From Trogon surrucura (lineage: Eukaryota; Chordata; Aves; Trogoniformes; Trogonidae), in NCBI GenBank assembly GCA_020746105.1, contig CM036618.1, forward strand, positions 118,683,161-118,747,160: DNA of 64,000 nucleotides, given 5' to 3'. A program made the translations under genes and the position numbers. The notes beneath the pieces are model-generated. The model had not been told where the DNA came from, ran no database searches, and was given only the letters and a program-made list of their open reading frames with translations. Shown here one piece after another: positions 24,740-35,420 of the stretch (positions are counted from its first letter, which is position 1; each line of letters starts with the position of its first letter).

Positions 24740-25477
24740 GGAACCCAGTATAAGTTGGGGAATGACTTATTAGAGAGTAGTGTAGGGGAAAGGGACATGG
24801 GAGTCTTGGTGGACAGCAGGATGGCCATGAGCCAGCACTGTGCCCTTGTGGCCAGGAAGGCCAATGGCATCCTGGGGTGTATTAGAAGGGGGGTGGTTAG
24901 TAGGTCAAGAGAGGTTCTCCTTCCCCTCTACTGTGCCCTGGTGAGACCCCATCTGGAATACTGTGTCCAGTTCTGGGCTCCTCAGTTTAAGAAAGACAGG
25001 GAACTGCTGGAGAGAGTCCAGCACAGGGCAACTGGGATGATGAAGGGAGTGGAGCATCTCCCTGATGAGGAAAGGCTGAGGGAGCTGGGGCTCTTTAGTT
25101 TGGAGAAGAGGAGGCTGAGGGGTGACCTCATTAATGTTTACAAATATATCAAGGGTGAGTGTCAGGAGGATGGAGCCAGGCTCTTCTCGGTGACAACCAA
25201 TGATAGGACAAGGGGTAATGGGCTGAAACTGGAACACAAGAGGTTCCGCTTAAACTCGAGAAGAAACTTCTTCTCAGTGAGGGTGACGGAACACTGCAAC
25301 AGGCTGCCCAGGGAGGTTGTGGAGTCTCCTTCTCTGGAGACATTCAAGACCTGCCTGGACACGTTCCTGTGTAGCATTATCTGGGCGTTCCTGCTCTGGC
25401 AGGGGGATTGGACTTGATGATCTTTCGAGGTCCCTTCCAGTCCCTAACATTCTATGATTCTATGATGATTCTATGAA
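24740..25477 (+). mobile_element. CR1 LINE, 5'-truncated, ORF2 C-terminus still open
   Basis: Plus-strand CR1 retrotransposon fragment that begins in the distal part of ORF2 and ends with TCTATGATTCTATGATGATTCTATG-type tail repeats (about 25450-25476). The C-terminal frame is open to a stop at 25415-25417: [79 protein letters not shown], then a C-terminus extended past FLC to [11 protein letters not shown]. This ending and the [11 protein letters not shown] block define a different group from the copies ending FLCALL. It is the same group as the outer, interrupted copy at 32918-34630. Reverse transcriptase motifs are absent, so the fragment is inactive. Confidence 0.95.
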
Positions 25478-25999
25478 TGTTGTGTCAGAAAAAGGCACAT
25501 TAATGAAGTGGGGGTTTAAGGTAGGACGGAATCAAAGAGTCAGTGCTGGGGAGGAGTGAGGCTGTACAGGTCTCACTGGTCTGGCCACATCGAGGCTAAA
25601 GAGTGGTGAAACCAGAGCAGACGATGCTTCCCAAAAAAACGACAGGAACGCACACACACACACATAGAAAAACCCACTACAGAAAAACCCCAAGGATGCG
25701 CAACGGGCTGGTCTTCGTTAGCGTTTGGACAGGAAAAAAACACACGCTTCCTCGCCTTGTTTCTGGGCGCTGAAAAACAACAGCGCTTTTTTTTTTTTCG
25801 CAACTTCTTGAAATATTTTCAGCATGTGCTGGCGCAGCTTCCCTGTGCGCCCAGGGAATTACGGAAATACTGAGGACTGATGGAGCTTCCGGGGAGAGCG
25901 GTGGCACGGTTATGCCCAGCCCAGCGAGCAGAAGAGAGTTTCCAGCGCACGCTGAAAATTCAGATTCCGTCCAAGTCTTCGGAGAGCAGATGTCAATTA
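25478..25999. other. Unique non-coding DNA
   Basis: No gene recognised. A short (CA)n tract lies at 25650-25664 and a T-run near 25789-25798. Confidence 0.5.
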
Positions 26000-26290
26000 T
26001 GAATCACATGATTACTCTGCCATATTTTTCCTGGTTATGCTCATTGACTTAGATAAGGTATCATTTTTCACCTGCAAAATACGTTGCGTATACAATAAAT
26101 AATATGCACAGTGCCATAATAAATATTCAGTATATATGGTGTGTGCATTATAGTGGTCCTGGTAGAGTTATAGCAGAGCAGTCAAGGCTGAATTGGCATT
26201 TTCATTATAAAGGCTGATAATTCAAGATCACCAGCAAAAGACAATGAAATACCATCTGCTCGCATGCAAACAGCTTTTACAGAGGGGGTT
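26000..26290. promoter_or_regulatory. Candidate enhancer island (GATA motif)
   Basis: AT-rich, high-complexity block with AGATAAGG (GATA consensus) at 26051-26058, several ATTA cores and TGAATCA/TGATTA-type motifs. The look is that of a conserved non-coding element; this is inference only. Confidence 0.3.
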
Positions 26291-27879
26291 TAAGGTCTCG
26301 ACGCGAGCAGTTCTGCATAGAGGGCAAAACCGAGAGAGCTCCTGAGACACTCTCTCACTCTCAAAACTCTTCACCTGCTTTTGTTCCTATTTAGATGGCA
26401 TTTGATGCTTTTCCTAGACCTCCAGCTTCTGGAGCCAGAAGATACCGTGAGCATCAATGTCCTCATAGGAGAAATAAATGGAGAATTTCCCAGACTTTCT
26501 GGCACAAAAGCTTGCGAAGGGGCTGGGATGGTTTGGGTTGGAGCTGGCACCAAACTCTCCCAAGTTGAGTAACCAGCACCAGGTTGGCATTTGCTCTCTT
26601 AGAGCAGCCCCCAGGGCTAGTTCAAGCGTGGCACGATACATATTTCCAAAGATCTGGCCTCTTCTTAATGAGAATTATTGTGTCTTTAACCCCCGTGGCC
26701 TCTTCTACCTTCAACACCATTTCTGCTGTAGCTTGCACGTGACGGCTCGACCCGACCTCAGTGAAATCCTCCCGATCCAACCGCACGACTGGCTTATACA
26801 AAGCCTTCACAGCATTTTTGGTAGCCTCAGGCCAACTTTTATATCCCTGCCTCCTTCTGACGGCTGCAGCCCACCAGGCAGAGGTTTGCACAGGAACGGA
26901 GTCCTCTCAGCAGGACGTTTTGGGGAGCACAGTCTGGAGGTGCTTGAAATGGGGCTGGCTGGACCCAGGTGAGTGACTTTGCTGGTGAGGAGGAGGAGGA
27001 GGTGTTTTCCAGCACAGGGTGTTAACGAATAAGCGTGAGAGGTCTGGTGGTAGGTGACAACCTCTTCTTTCAGCACAGCTGCTCGCAGAGGGCACGTCTG
27101 TTTACACCTTGAACTAATCACAGTGACAACCAGCAGCGAAAACCTGGATGCGGGGAAATCCATGGGAATTTTGCCCAGACTTTCCCCTTGAGCTGTTACA
27201 CTCGTGGTTCAAACGTATTTCTTCCAGCACGTGGTACCTTCCCCTCCAACAACAGAATTCACGCGGAATTTTTTTTTTTAGCTCGTACCCAGGAGGCAGC
27301 TGAGCATCCTAGTGCGACAAAAGAAACACGGCGGCGCCGCAGGGTGCGAATGCAGGTAAGTGGAAGGACTCACCTCCGACCGTGCAACACCTCGTTGGCC
27401 ATCGCGACGTGTCTAACAGGTGAGTTCGCCCCGGTTTTGCAATTCCCCTCTTCGCTGGCCGGCTCCGTGTCGATGATAAGTATTATTCGCGCATCGTCGC
27501 AAGCCCCACTTCGGCAGCTCTTCTGTTTCCAAAAGAAGCTGTCACAGGCAATAAACACCAAAGTAACCCCACTTCCAATTTAATTGTTTTCTCAAAATAT
27601 CACTAGCAATTAGACTATATTAGCAACAGATTGTTTGCAGTAGCTCATTCTCTCAGTCAAAACTGGTTTCTTTCTTTTTTTTACAATCTTACAAAACATC
27701 CGAAACTAGAAAAGTACCTAGGCTTGCCTTTTCTTTTTTTTTTTTTTTTTTCCTCCCCATCCCCAGTCAGAATCAAGTAAACAACCAACATTACTTCCAC
27801 AAAAGCCAAAGCGTCTGGAAAACTCAGGAGAAAAAAAATACGGGACGGCTGGAATTTTTTTCATGTCTACAAATTTATT
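26291..27879. other. Unique non-coding DNA with overlapping open frames
   Basis: No gene recognised. 26414-26972 is open on both strands (164 codons plus; 75 and 89 codons minus) without a recognisable domain. T-runs lie near 27270 and 27733-27750. Confidence 0.45.
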
Positions 27880-28080
27880 GTGAAAGTTTTAAGAAAATAC
27901 AGTGACAGCACTGCCTGCAGTACAGTGGGGAGTGACAGTCAATAAATAAAACTAAAGGGCTGTGCAATAAATAAATACCAGGCTAATATAATATGTTTGT
28001 AGCGGGCTGATAAGTTTTAAATCCTCTGCCTGAGGCTGAATCTTACAATAAACAAGCCACGCCTGCACGCTTTTCTCTAT
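27880..28080. promoter_or_regulatory. Candidate enhancer island (TGACAG motifs)
   Basis: AT-rich block with two TGACAG cores (27903-27908 and 27933-27938), the MEIS/TGIF type, and several AATAAATA runs. No repeat signature. Low-confidence, composition-based call. Confidence 0.28.
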
Positions 28081-28255
28081 CTGGGTAAGCCCATTTATTT
28101 ATGGTTGGGCTCACCTTCTCCCCCATGCACGCACTTTTTGCCCAACACGCTTTTGTCCCCTTCAAAAAATAAGATTAAAATCAAACCCTAAACAGAGTAT
28201 AACACTACTCAAAGGGAAGGTGCACCTATTCTCCCACTGACAGGCCAGCAGAGCT

Positions 28256-28372
28256 GGGACGCCCGCGCTGACGGCAACCAGCCCCTTCGTTATTTCATAT
28301 ACGCGCCCTCCGCCGAAGCCCGCTCTGCCGCGCGTGTCCGAACGCGCCCTGCCGCGTCCCCGGGGAGTTCTT
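28256..28372. promoter_or_regulatory. Dense CpG patch
   Basis: About 19 CpG dinucleotides in roughly 110 bp by eye, far denser than its flanks. It is shorter than a usual CpG island. It sits between two enhancer-like blocks; no exon or TATA box is seen beside it. Confidence 0.5.
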
Positions 28373-28479
28373 AGCCAACTGACCGCACATCTTTTTTATT
28401 ACCTTTGGTGAAAAAGAAAAAAAACCACATTAGCCCTTTCTTTTAAAGCAGCGCCGCGCGGTCGAGGGGGACTCCGAGG

Positions 28480-28800
28480 GCTCCAGACAAGCGTCTGCAA
28501 AACCATCTCTGGCTCAGTGGCTGTGATCACGGGCGAGGTAATTGGTTTGATTAGAGCATCCGTCTAAAGACAAAGAAAGCGTAGTGGAGTGAGGCGGGCT
28601 TTGGTCTCATTTACAGGTCTGGAGATGCATGGAGAAGCTATTACAAGTGACCTGTGACCTGGCCCACCCTCAGGTGAAACGGCTTTGCCCAGTCACCTCC
28701 TGTTAGGCTCAGCCAAATGATAGGCTTGGGGGAGCCCGGGACGCGGCGACGCTTCATCAGACAGACAATATCAGACCCGCGGGCCCAGCCCTGAGCTATG
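28480..28800. promoter_or_regulatory. Candidate enhancer with perfect DR1 nuclear-receptor element
   Basis: 28648-28660 reads TGACCTGTGACCT, the reverse complement of AGGTCA-C-AGGTCA: two perfect half-sites spaced by 1 bp (DR1), the kind of site bound by HNF4, COUP-TF or RXR heterodimers. Nearby are CAGGTG near 28671, homeodomain-like TAATTGG at 28541 and a TGATTAG-type core at 28550. The block is complex in sequence and has no repeat signature. The motif is seen; binding is inferred. Confidence 0.4.
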
Positions 28801-29841
28801 CAGATGCAAGAACAGATGAATTTTTATTTTATTTTATTTTTTTTTTTTTAAATAAAATAATGTGTTTTCAAACTTATTACGGCGATAGTGTTACTCAACA
28901 ACGAATCCGCCTGCAGTTTTGGGGCTGCAGAGATAAAAGCCCTCAGGAAAAATGTCAGTGGCTTGAGTTTATTTATACGTAAGGTAACCATGAAAAATGT
29001 CGGCGTACCGCTAATTGTAGGGCATATTTATTCTGCACAAGTTGTTTTCCACATTAGCACAGTTGTTAAAATGCAGTTTTGCCTCAGGAATATTATAACT
29101 TTATCTTCCGTAATTATAAACGTGGATGTTGCTGGGGCACTATATACACTGAAGAAGAAACATAAGAAATGGGCACTTCAAGGAGGAAAACAAACATAAT
29201 TAAAAATGTAATGTAGTAATTATATGGAACATACTGGGGAAGTGGAGACCCACGGATAAACTATCAAAGCAGCTACAGCTCGTTAGATCCTGGGTTTAGA
29301 TTTGTACGCGTCTCACTTCAAATTTCTCCCATGTTTTTTCGCTCAACCCAACTAACAAGGACCAGTCGGCGAGGCCGGCGTTCCCGTGCAGCAGCAAGTT
29401 ATTATAGTGTAAGAGCAATTTTACTGGAGAAACTGAACGTGGAATGCAATGGCACGTTGTCGTTTTCACACAGCAAATGTTTAACAGAAGTGTCAAAGCA
29501 TCTTCTGATGGGGTGAAGAACGCTTTGGCCAAATATCCGCTATTCTGCAAAACACCCAAAGTCATTGATACCGTCACAACTCTGTGGGTTTGAAGTAGAG
29601 GACACCAAGGGTCGCTCACCTGGCGCATCTTACAGGTAACACATCAAGCACACGGACACTGATTTCCTTGAGAAACACCTGGCAAATGACATGGGAACTT
29701 TTCCTCACGGTGTCAAGAGGCAGGATTTAGACGCAATTGGCTCATCTGGAGTAAATGAAGCCAAAACTATGTTCAGGATTAGTATGATCAACCTCAGCCC
29801 GGCTTGTTTGGGAGTCAAAGCCTTCAGAAGAGCAGGAAACT
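28801..29841. other. Unique AT-rich non-coding DNA
   Basis: No gene recognised. 28819-28860 is an (ATTTT)n/T-run tract. A 103-codon plus-strand frame (28888-29199) lies in AT-rich DNA and matches nothing I know. Confidence 0.5.
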
Positions 29842-29913
29842 ATTCTACGATTCTATGATTCTATGATCCTATGATCCCACGATTCTATGATTCTATGATC
29901 CTATGATTCTATG
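29842..29913 (+). repeat. Orphan array of nine CR1-tail octamers
   Basis: Nine contiguous 8-bp units of the ATTCTATG type (variants ATTCTACG, ATCCTATG, ATCCCACG) in perfect 8-bp phase. This is the CR1 3'-end repeat, but the sequence immediately 5' has no CR1 3' region. It is either an extremely truncated insertion or a tail array expanded by slippage. Confidence 0.9.
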
Positions 29914-32900
29914 ACTGCAGCGGTGATGGGGGCCACAAGAGCAGCCAGCGGCTGCTTCCCTCCTTACCTTCAGGTTAGCTGCACCCCAGGTGTGTGCAAA
30001 ACACACAAACAACGGATGCACACATCCACATATTTATATATTGGGATGAAGAATCTATTTATTTCCCAGTGGAGGGACCATTTAATGGCACGTGACAGCA
30101 CTGGGTACCACTGCGAGTTTTCCAGATTTCTTTTTGTTTGTTTTATTGATTCTTTACTTTTACATCAAGCCATGGATCACAACATCCTGAGTTTAAATGA
30201 GAGATCACATCAAATTTCCACCAGCATCTGGCAGGGGCCAATATGTTTATTATACTCCTACTATTCAACTACACTTATTAGCAAAAGCTGTGTAATACAG
30301 ACATTATTACAAACCAGTCAGGTATACACAAGCCTGAGAAGTTCAGTCTGGTCTGGAGGTCTGTCAGCCAAAATCTTGGAGCATTTCTTTCCGACTTCCC
30401 CTTGAACGGGTGTCCCAGCTCTCACCGAGTTCTATTTTTTTCTCTTTTTTTTTTTTTTTCCCCTCCAAGGGTACTTACTGCCCTCTAAAGGTTCCTTGTA
30501 CTTCAGTGTCCTGTCTCCCTTCGTGGCATTTTCCTCCCATGCCCAACTCTTTTTACATCCCCTCTAGGTTCTGGCAACCTCCTGCTCTGCCGAACAGTGC
30601 AAATGGAACTCTCCAACCTCTCCCACTTTTGCACTCGGGGATATTTGTGGCTAAGCAGAAAGCTGGGCGGAGATGAGAGTTCCTCAAAGAAACAAGGAGA
30701 GGCTCCATTGGACTTCACCCAGTCTGCCTCCATTATTTTCTTCTAAAACGAGGCATGCTAGCTCTTCCTCATGCTCTTTCTTGCTTCCTCCAAACTCATT
30801 TATCAGAGCTCCAGTCCTGCTCCCCAGACCAAACAACGTGGAGCCCCTATCGCAGGTGACAACCAGCAACGGGCACAACTCCCCACTTGCTTCATGTTGC
30901 AGATCTCCCGAAAGCAAATCCCCTCTCCTGTCCTCCTCAAAGCACCGCAAGGGGTTTCCAGAGGTCACCAGTCCCTTCCCTGGCCCATGGGACCCACCTG
31001 TGTCATTCCTGACAGATGCTTCTCTTTGGGGTTTTGAAGTCTTCAGTGCTGGAGATGCTGCCACCTCCCCAGGCAGTCTCTTGTAGCGCCTCGCTGCCCT
31101 TATCACAAGGTTTTAAACCTGCACATCTTTCTTATTGCAATCCAAGCCTGTTGCTTTCCGCTTCTATCTGCAAAAAGCGTGGAAAACTGATTATTCCTGT
31201 CCTCTTTGCAGCAGCCCTTCACATTTCGGAGGACTGTTTTGTCGACACAGACACTTCTCTGCACCGAAAGCACAATCTGAGGCAGAGGTTTATCCCCCCA
31301 GCGCTGAAACCGGCGTCCTTCTGCCTATAATGGCCACGGGTGACGTTTCTATTGTAAATTCACTTTACAAAAAGAACCGAAAAGTGAAACGAAACCTCAT
31401 TGAAAAGCTCCCAGCATGAGAATTTATATTCCCTTTCCACTGTCCCTTAAAATGCAAACAAGACTATTTTTGACTTAGGTATAATCGAAATAAAAATAAG
31501 CAGACAGAGCTTTGCCAAGCGCCAGTGCTGAATACTCATCACTTAGGACCCCAGAAATTATCATTTGGGCTTAAAAAACCCCAAAATCTCAGCGATGCAT
31601 ATGAAGCTCTTCATAATTACCACCCAGGCTATGTTCTCGGAAAGCTTGAGTAGGGCTTCTACTCACCTCACTCAACTATTAATGCACCCGAAAATCGGAT
31701 GTCTTGTTTATTTCCTGTGGGCTAAGGGGTGTGGAAAAGCCGACGCATCTATTTAAGGTGCCATAAATGACTCCCTAGACATATCTTTCTCCTAAGAGGG
31801 TGTCTAGGCACTAAAGGCTTTTGGAACAATAAATTATAATGGAGCAAGTTATATTTTCATCCTCTCTGCCGTTGCTACTGCTTGATTCAAGACAACAGCC
31901 GAGATCCTCACAATCACCTCACACCTCCAAGACGACAAACATCAAAATACCCACGACGAATTCACCAACAGGTTAACAACTTCTATAGGAAGCTGTATTT
32001 CTGATTGCTTAAGAGTAATTCAGACTAAGAAAAAGAAATGTACACTTTGATGGCGCTGTAACCACTTTGCGGGTGTCACTGACTCTGGGATATGTTCCTG
32101 TTGAGGAGCAGCCTGATGGGCATTTTCTGGCTTTTCTGGCACCTCCTTCTTAGTGCAGAGGTTTAGGAGCTACAACTTTTCTAACCTGAAGCTGCCTCCA
32201 TTTCGGAAGAGAACATTTGCTTGATTGATGCCCAACCTTTTGACCCAAGGTCCTTGCCTTGGGACAAAAGAAGCTGCATGGAGAAAAAGGATATATGGTT
32301 CCCACCCACCTCCACTGGTGGGAGCCAAGGAAATAACGACCTAAGCTCAATAATTATGAATCTGACAATGGTTGAGTACAGGCAACAGGGCACATCATAG
32401 AGAAAAATATTCCCCTGGTATTCTGTTCTGGAAAATAGCAACTTATTGTTTCCAAGTTTATAGTCAGGTGGATGTATTTACTAATCACCCATGAACATAG
32501 CTCCATGAACTTGTTTGCTTGCTTTTTTGAGCCAATTTGTATCGTATTTTCCAACGTGTACAATGTTCCTGGACCCTTATGGAGCCCCATAAGTCCCATC
32601 CTAAGTGCCAAAGTGCCCAGTTTTGACCAAATCTGCTTTCAATGACCTTTAAATCTCTCCTTGCTTTCACCGGCTCAAGTAGTAGGACTCACTTGTCCTC
32701 TTAATGAAATTAAAACGACAACAAGAGACTCTTACAGCGAAGTGACAGAGCTCTGGCAGTTGCTGTTAGCGAAAGGCTCTTGAAATACGTACACTCGTTC
32801 CAAACCAAAACTGCATTTGAGCTTAGCAATCTGCTCCCGGGCTTTCCACAACGGTAAAATTAGTCAGATCCATTATATTTTTCTTCTCAAGGGTTCTCAT

Positions 32901-32917
32901 TGCTCCAAAAACAAGCT
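29914..32917. other. Unique non-coding DNA
   Basis: No gene recognised. A long T-run lies near 30444-30460. Open frames at 29911-30405 and 30673-31086 have opposing frames and no known domain. Confidence 0.5.
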
Positions 32918-33380
32918 CACAGAATCACAGCACCACAGAATGTTAGGGATTGGAAGGGACCTCGAAAGATCATCAAGTCCAATCCCCCTGCCAGAGCAGG
33001 AACGCCCAGATAATGCTACACAGGAACGTGTCCAGGCAGGTCTTGAATGTCTCCAGAGAAGGAGACTCCACAACCTCCCTGGGCAGCCTGTGCCAGGGCT
33101 CCGTCACCCTCACTGAGAAGAAGTTTCTTCTCGAGTTTAAGCGGAACCTCTTATGTTCCAGTTTCAGCCCATTACCCCTTGTCCTATCAGTGGTTGTCAC
33201 CGAGAAGAGCCTGGCTCCATCCTCATGACACTCACCCTTGATATATTTGTAAACATTAATGAGGTCACCCCTCAGCTTCCACTTCTCCAAACTAAAGAGC
33301 CCCAGCTCCCTCAGCCTTTCCTCATAAGGGAGATGCTCCACTCCCTTCATCATCCCAGTTGCCCTGTGCTGGACTCTCTC
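32918..33380 (-). mobile_element. Outer CR1 LINE, 3' half (split by a nested CR1)
   Basis: Minus-strand CR1. It begins at its 3' end with degraded octamers (cagaatcacagcaccacagaatg), and the coding strand contains the end of ORF2: [27 protein letters not shown] and the extended ending [11 protein letters not shown] (frame 32973-33353). At 33380 it breaks off in ctggactctctc, and the expected continuation cagcagttccctg resumes at 34343. Its closest relative in the window is 24740-25477. It is older than the copy inserted into it. Confidence 0.95.
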
Positions 33381-34337
33381 ACAGAATCACAGAATCACAG
33401 AATGTTAAAGGTTGGAAGGGACCTCAAAGATCATCTAGTCCAACCCCCCTGCCAGAGCAGGATCACCTACACTAGAGCGCACAGGAACGCGTCCAGGCGG
33501 GTTTTGAATGTCTCAAGAGATGGAGATTCCACAACCTCCCTAGGCAGCCTGTTCCAGTGCTCAGTCACCCTCACAGTGAAAAAGTTTTTCCTCATATTTT
33601 TCTGGAACCTCCTGTGTTCCAGCTTCCACCCATTGCCCCTTGTCCTGTCAGTGGACGCCGCTGAAAAGAGCCTGGCTCCATCCTCCTGACATTCCCCCTT
33701 GACATATTTATAAACATTGATGAGGTCACCCCTCAGCCTCCTCTTCTCCAAGCTAAAGAGATCCAGCTCCTTCAGCCTTTCCTCATAAGGGAGATGCTCC
33801 ACTCCCTTCACCATCTTTGTGGCTCTACGCTGGACTCTCTCAAGCAGCTCCCTGTCCTTCTTGAACTGAGGGGCCCAGAACTGGACACAATATTCCAGAT
33901 GCGGCCTCACCAGGGCAGAGTAGAGGGGCAGGAGGACCTCTCTTGACCTACTTGCTACTCCCCTTCTAATACACCCCAGGATGCCATTGGCCTTCTTGGC
34001 CACGAGGGCACACTGCTGGCTCATGGTCATCCTGCTGTCCACTAGAACCCCCAGGTCCCTTTCCCCTGCACTGCTCTCCAGCAGGGCAGTCCCCAACCTA
34101 TATTGGCACATGGGGTTATTTTTTCCCAAGTGCAAAACTCTACACTTGCCCTTATTAAACTTCATAAGATTTCTCCCCGCCCAGCCCTCCAGCCTGTCCA
34201 GGTCTCTCTGAATGGCTGCACAGCCTTCTGGTGTGTCAACCACTCCCCCCAACTTCGTATCATCAGCAAACTTGCTGACAACATTCTCTAATCCCTCATC
34301 CAGATCATTGATGAATATATTAAACAGCACCGGCCCA
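33381..34337 (-). mobile_element. Inner CR1 LINE nested inside the outer CR1
   Basis: A 957-bp minus-strand CR1, 5'-truncated, inserted in the same orientation into the outer CR1. Its 3' tail (octamers of CAGAATCA type) is at 33381-33405. On the coding strand it starts within the reverse transcriptase domain ([15 protein letters not shown]), keeps the catalytic FADD motif (near 34259-34270), and runs through the C-terminal region to the ending FLCALV. CTCTC at 33376-33380 and 34338-34342 looks like a 5-bp target-site duplication; CR1 usually leaves none or very short ones. The upstream reverse transcriptase and endonuclease regions are missing, so it is not autonomous. Confidence 0.95.
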
Positions 34338-34597
34338 CTCTCCAGCAGTTCCCTGTCTTTCTTGAACTGAGGGGCCCAGAACTGGACACAATATTCCAGA
34401 TGGGGTCTCACCAGGGCAGAGTAGAGGGGAAGGAGAACCTCTCTCGACCTACTAACCACCCCCCTTCTAATACACCCCAGGATGCCATTGGCCTTCCTGG
34501 CCACAAGGTCACACTGCTGGCTCATGGTCATCCTGCTGCCCACCAAGACTCCCAGGTCCCTTTCCCCTACACTGCTCTCTAATAAGTCATTCCCCAA
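33467..34597 (-). pseudogene. Fused CR1 ORF2 frame spanning the nesting junction (376 codons)
   Basis: The longest open frame in the window. From its 5' side on the minus strand it contains part of the outer CR1 ORF2 C-terminal region ([18 protein letters not shown] to KKDRELLE), joined in frame at about 34340 to the inner CR1 reverse transcriptase segment ([23 protein letters not shown]) and then the inner copy's own C-terminal region to FLCALV. The C-terminal module is therefore present twice with half of a reverse transcriptase between. The frame is a by-product of insertion; no promoter is evident and it lacks the 5' half of ORF2. I expect no function. Confidence 0.85.
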
Positions 34598-34630
34598 CTT
34601 ATACTGGAACCTGGGGTTGTTCCTACCCAG
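34338..34630 (-). mobile_element. Outer CR1 LINE, 5' part
   Basis: Continuation of the outer CR1 beyond the nested copy. It resumes with cagcagttccctgtctttc and its coding strand reads [20 protein letters not shown] through [18 protein letters not shown]. Homology ends near 34630 (acccag), the 5' truncation point. The outer element excluding the insert is about 750 bp, similar in extent to the copy at 24740-25477. Confidence 0.93.
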
Positions 34631-34656
34631 ATAAAGCTGAAAAGTCTTCTTTTGCC

Positions 34657-34706
34657 ATTTATTTATTTATTTATTTATTTACTTATTTACTTATTTACTC
34701 ATTTCT
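34657..34706. repeat. (ATTT)n / (ACTT) tetranucleotide microsatellite
   Basis: Perfect ATTT units followed by ACTTATTT variants, starting about 27 bp beyond the 5' end of the outer CR1. Confidence 0.9.
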
Positions 34707-35159
34707 TTAAACGTATTTCTTTTTGGTCACATTTCTTTATACCGCGTTATCAGGATGCAGGATGAAAAAAAGAACATCACGCGGCTCAAAAGGTACTACT
34801 GTTCAGATTCAAGATTTCCCTGTTTTGTCAAGAAAAATCCACCGGGGGAGCTGCTGGAGCAAGAGGATAAGGCGGGGGACAACGACTGCGCTAAGATGTG
34901 GGTGTAAGAGCCAGGCTGAAATAGCTCTTTGGCTGTGGAGTTATTGATAATTTGCTACATCAAGAAAAATAAAATAACCAGCTTTGATTTTCTCGCCCAA
35001 CGCGTGCACCGTACTCTTTGAAACCCAGCTCAAACAAACGAAAAGCTTTGGGTATATTGCCATTTAATAACTGCCTTCTGCTCAGTGAGGAGCAAAGCTT
35101 TTCCCTGCCTTTCTTCCCTCTCCTACGCAACAAATTCTCACTAGGATTTTTTTTTTTTT
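34707..35159. other. Unique non-coding DNA
   Basis: No gene recognised. A T-run closes the segment near 35147-35160. Confidence 0.5.
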
Positions 35160-35420
35160 TCCACTACAGACAGCAAACATAATTACACAACAGATCAGAA
35201 CAGCTTACATAATGCCCTTTATAGAAACCTGCCTTACCTCAGAGGCATATTAGCATTTCTTATGGGTTTAAGGGGTGAGGGATTAATTACAGATTTTCAA
35301 AATACGCCTAATTACATATTTACCGGCGGAATAAATAATTCACGTTTCATAACTCGCCATGAAATGACTACTTTCTTTTGAAGATTAAAAATTCAAGGCT
35401 CGAGGAATGTTAAAGTTCAA
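35160..35420. promoter_or_regulatory. Candidate enhancer island (three TAATTA cores)
   Basis: TAATTA homeodomain cores at 35180-35185, 35284-35289 and 35309-35314 within an AT-rich, high-complexity block. There is no repeat signature and no coding frame. Candidate developmental element by motif density. Confidence 0.33.
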
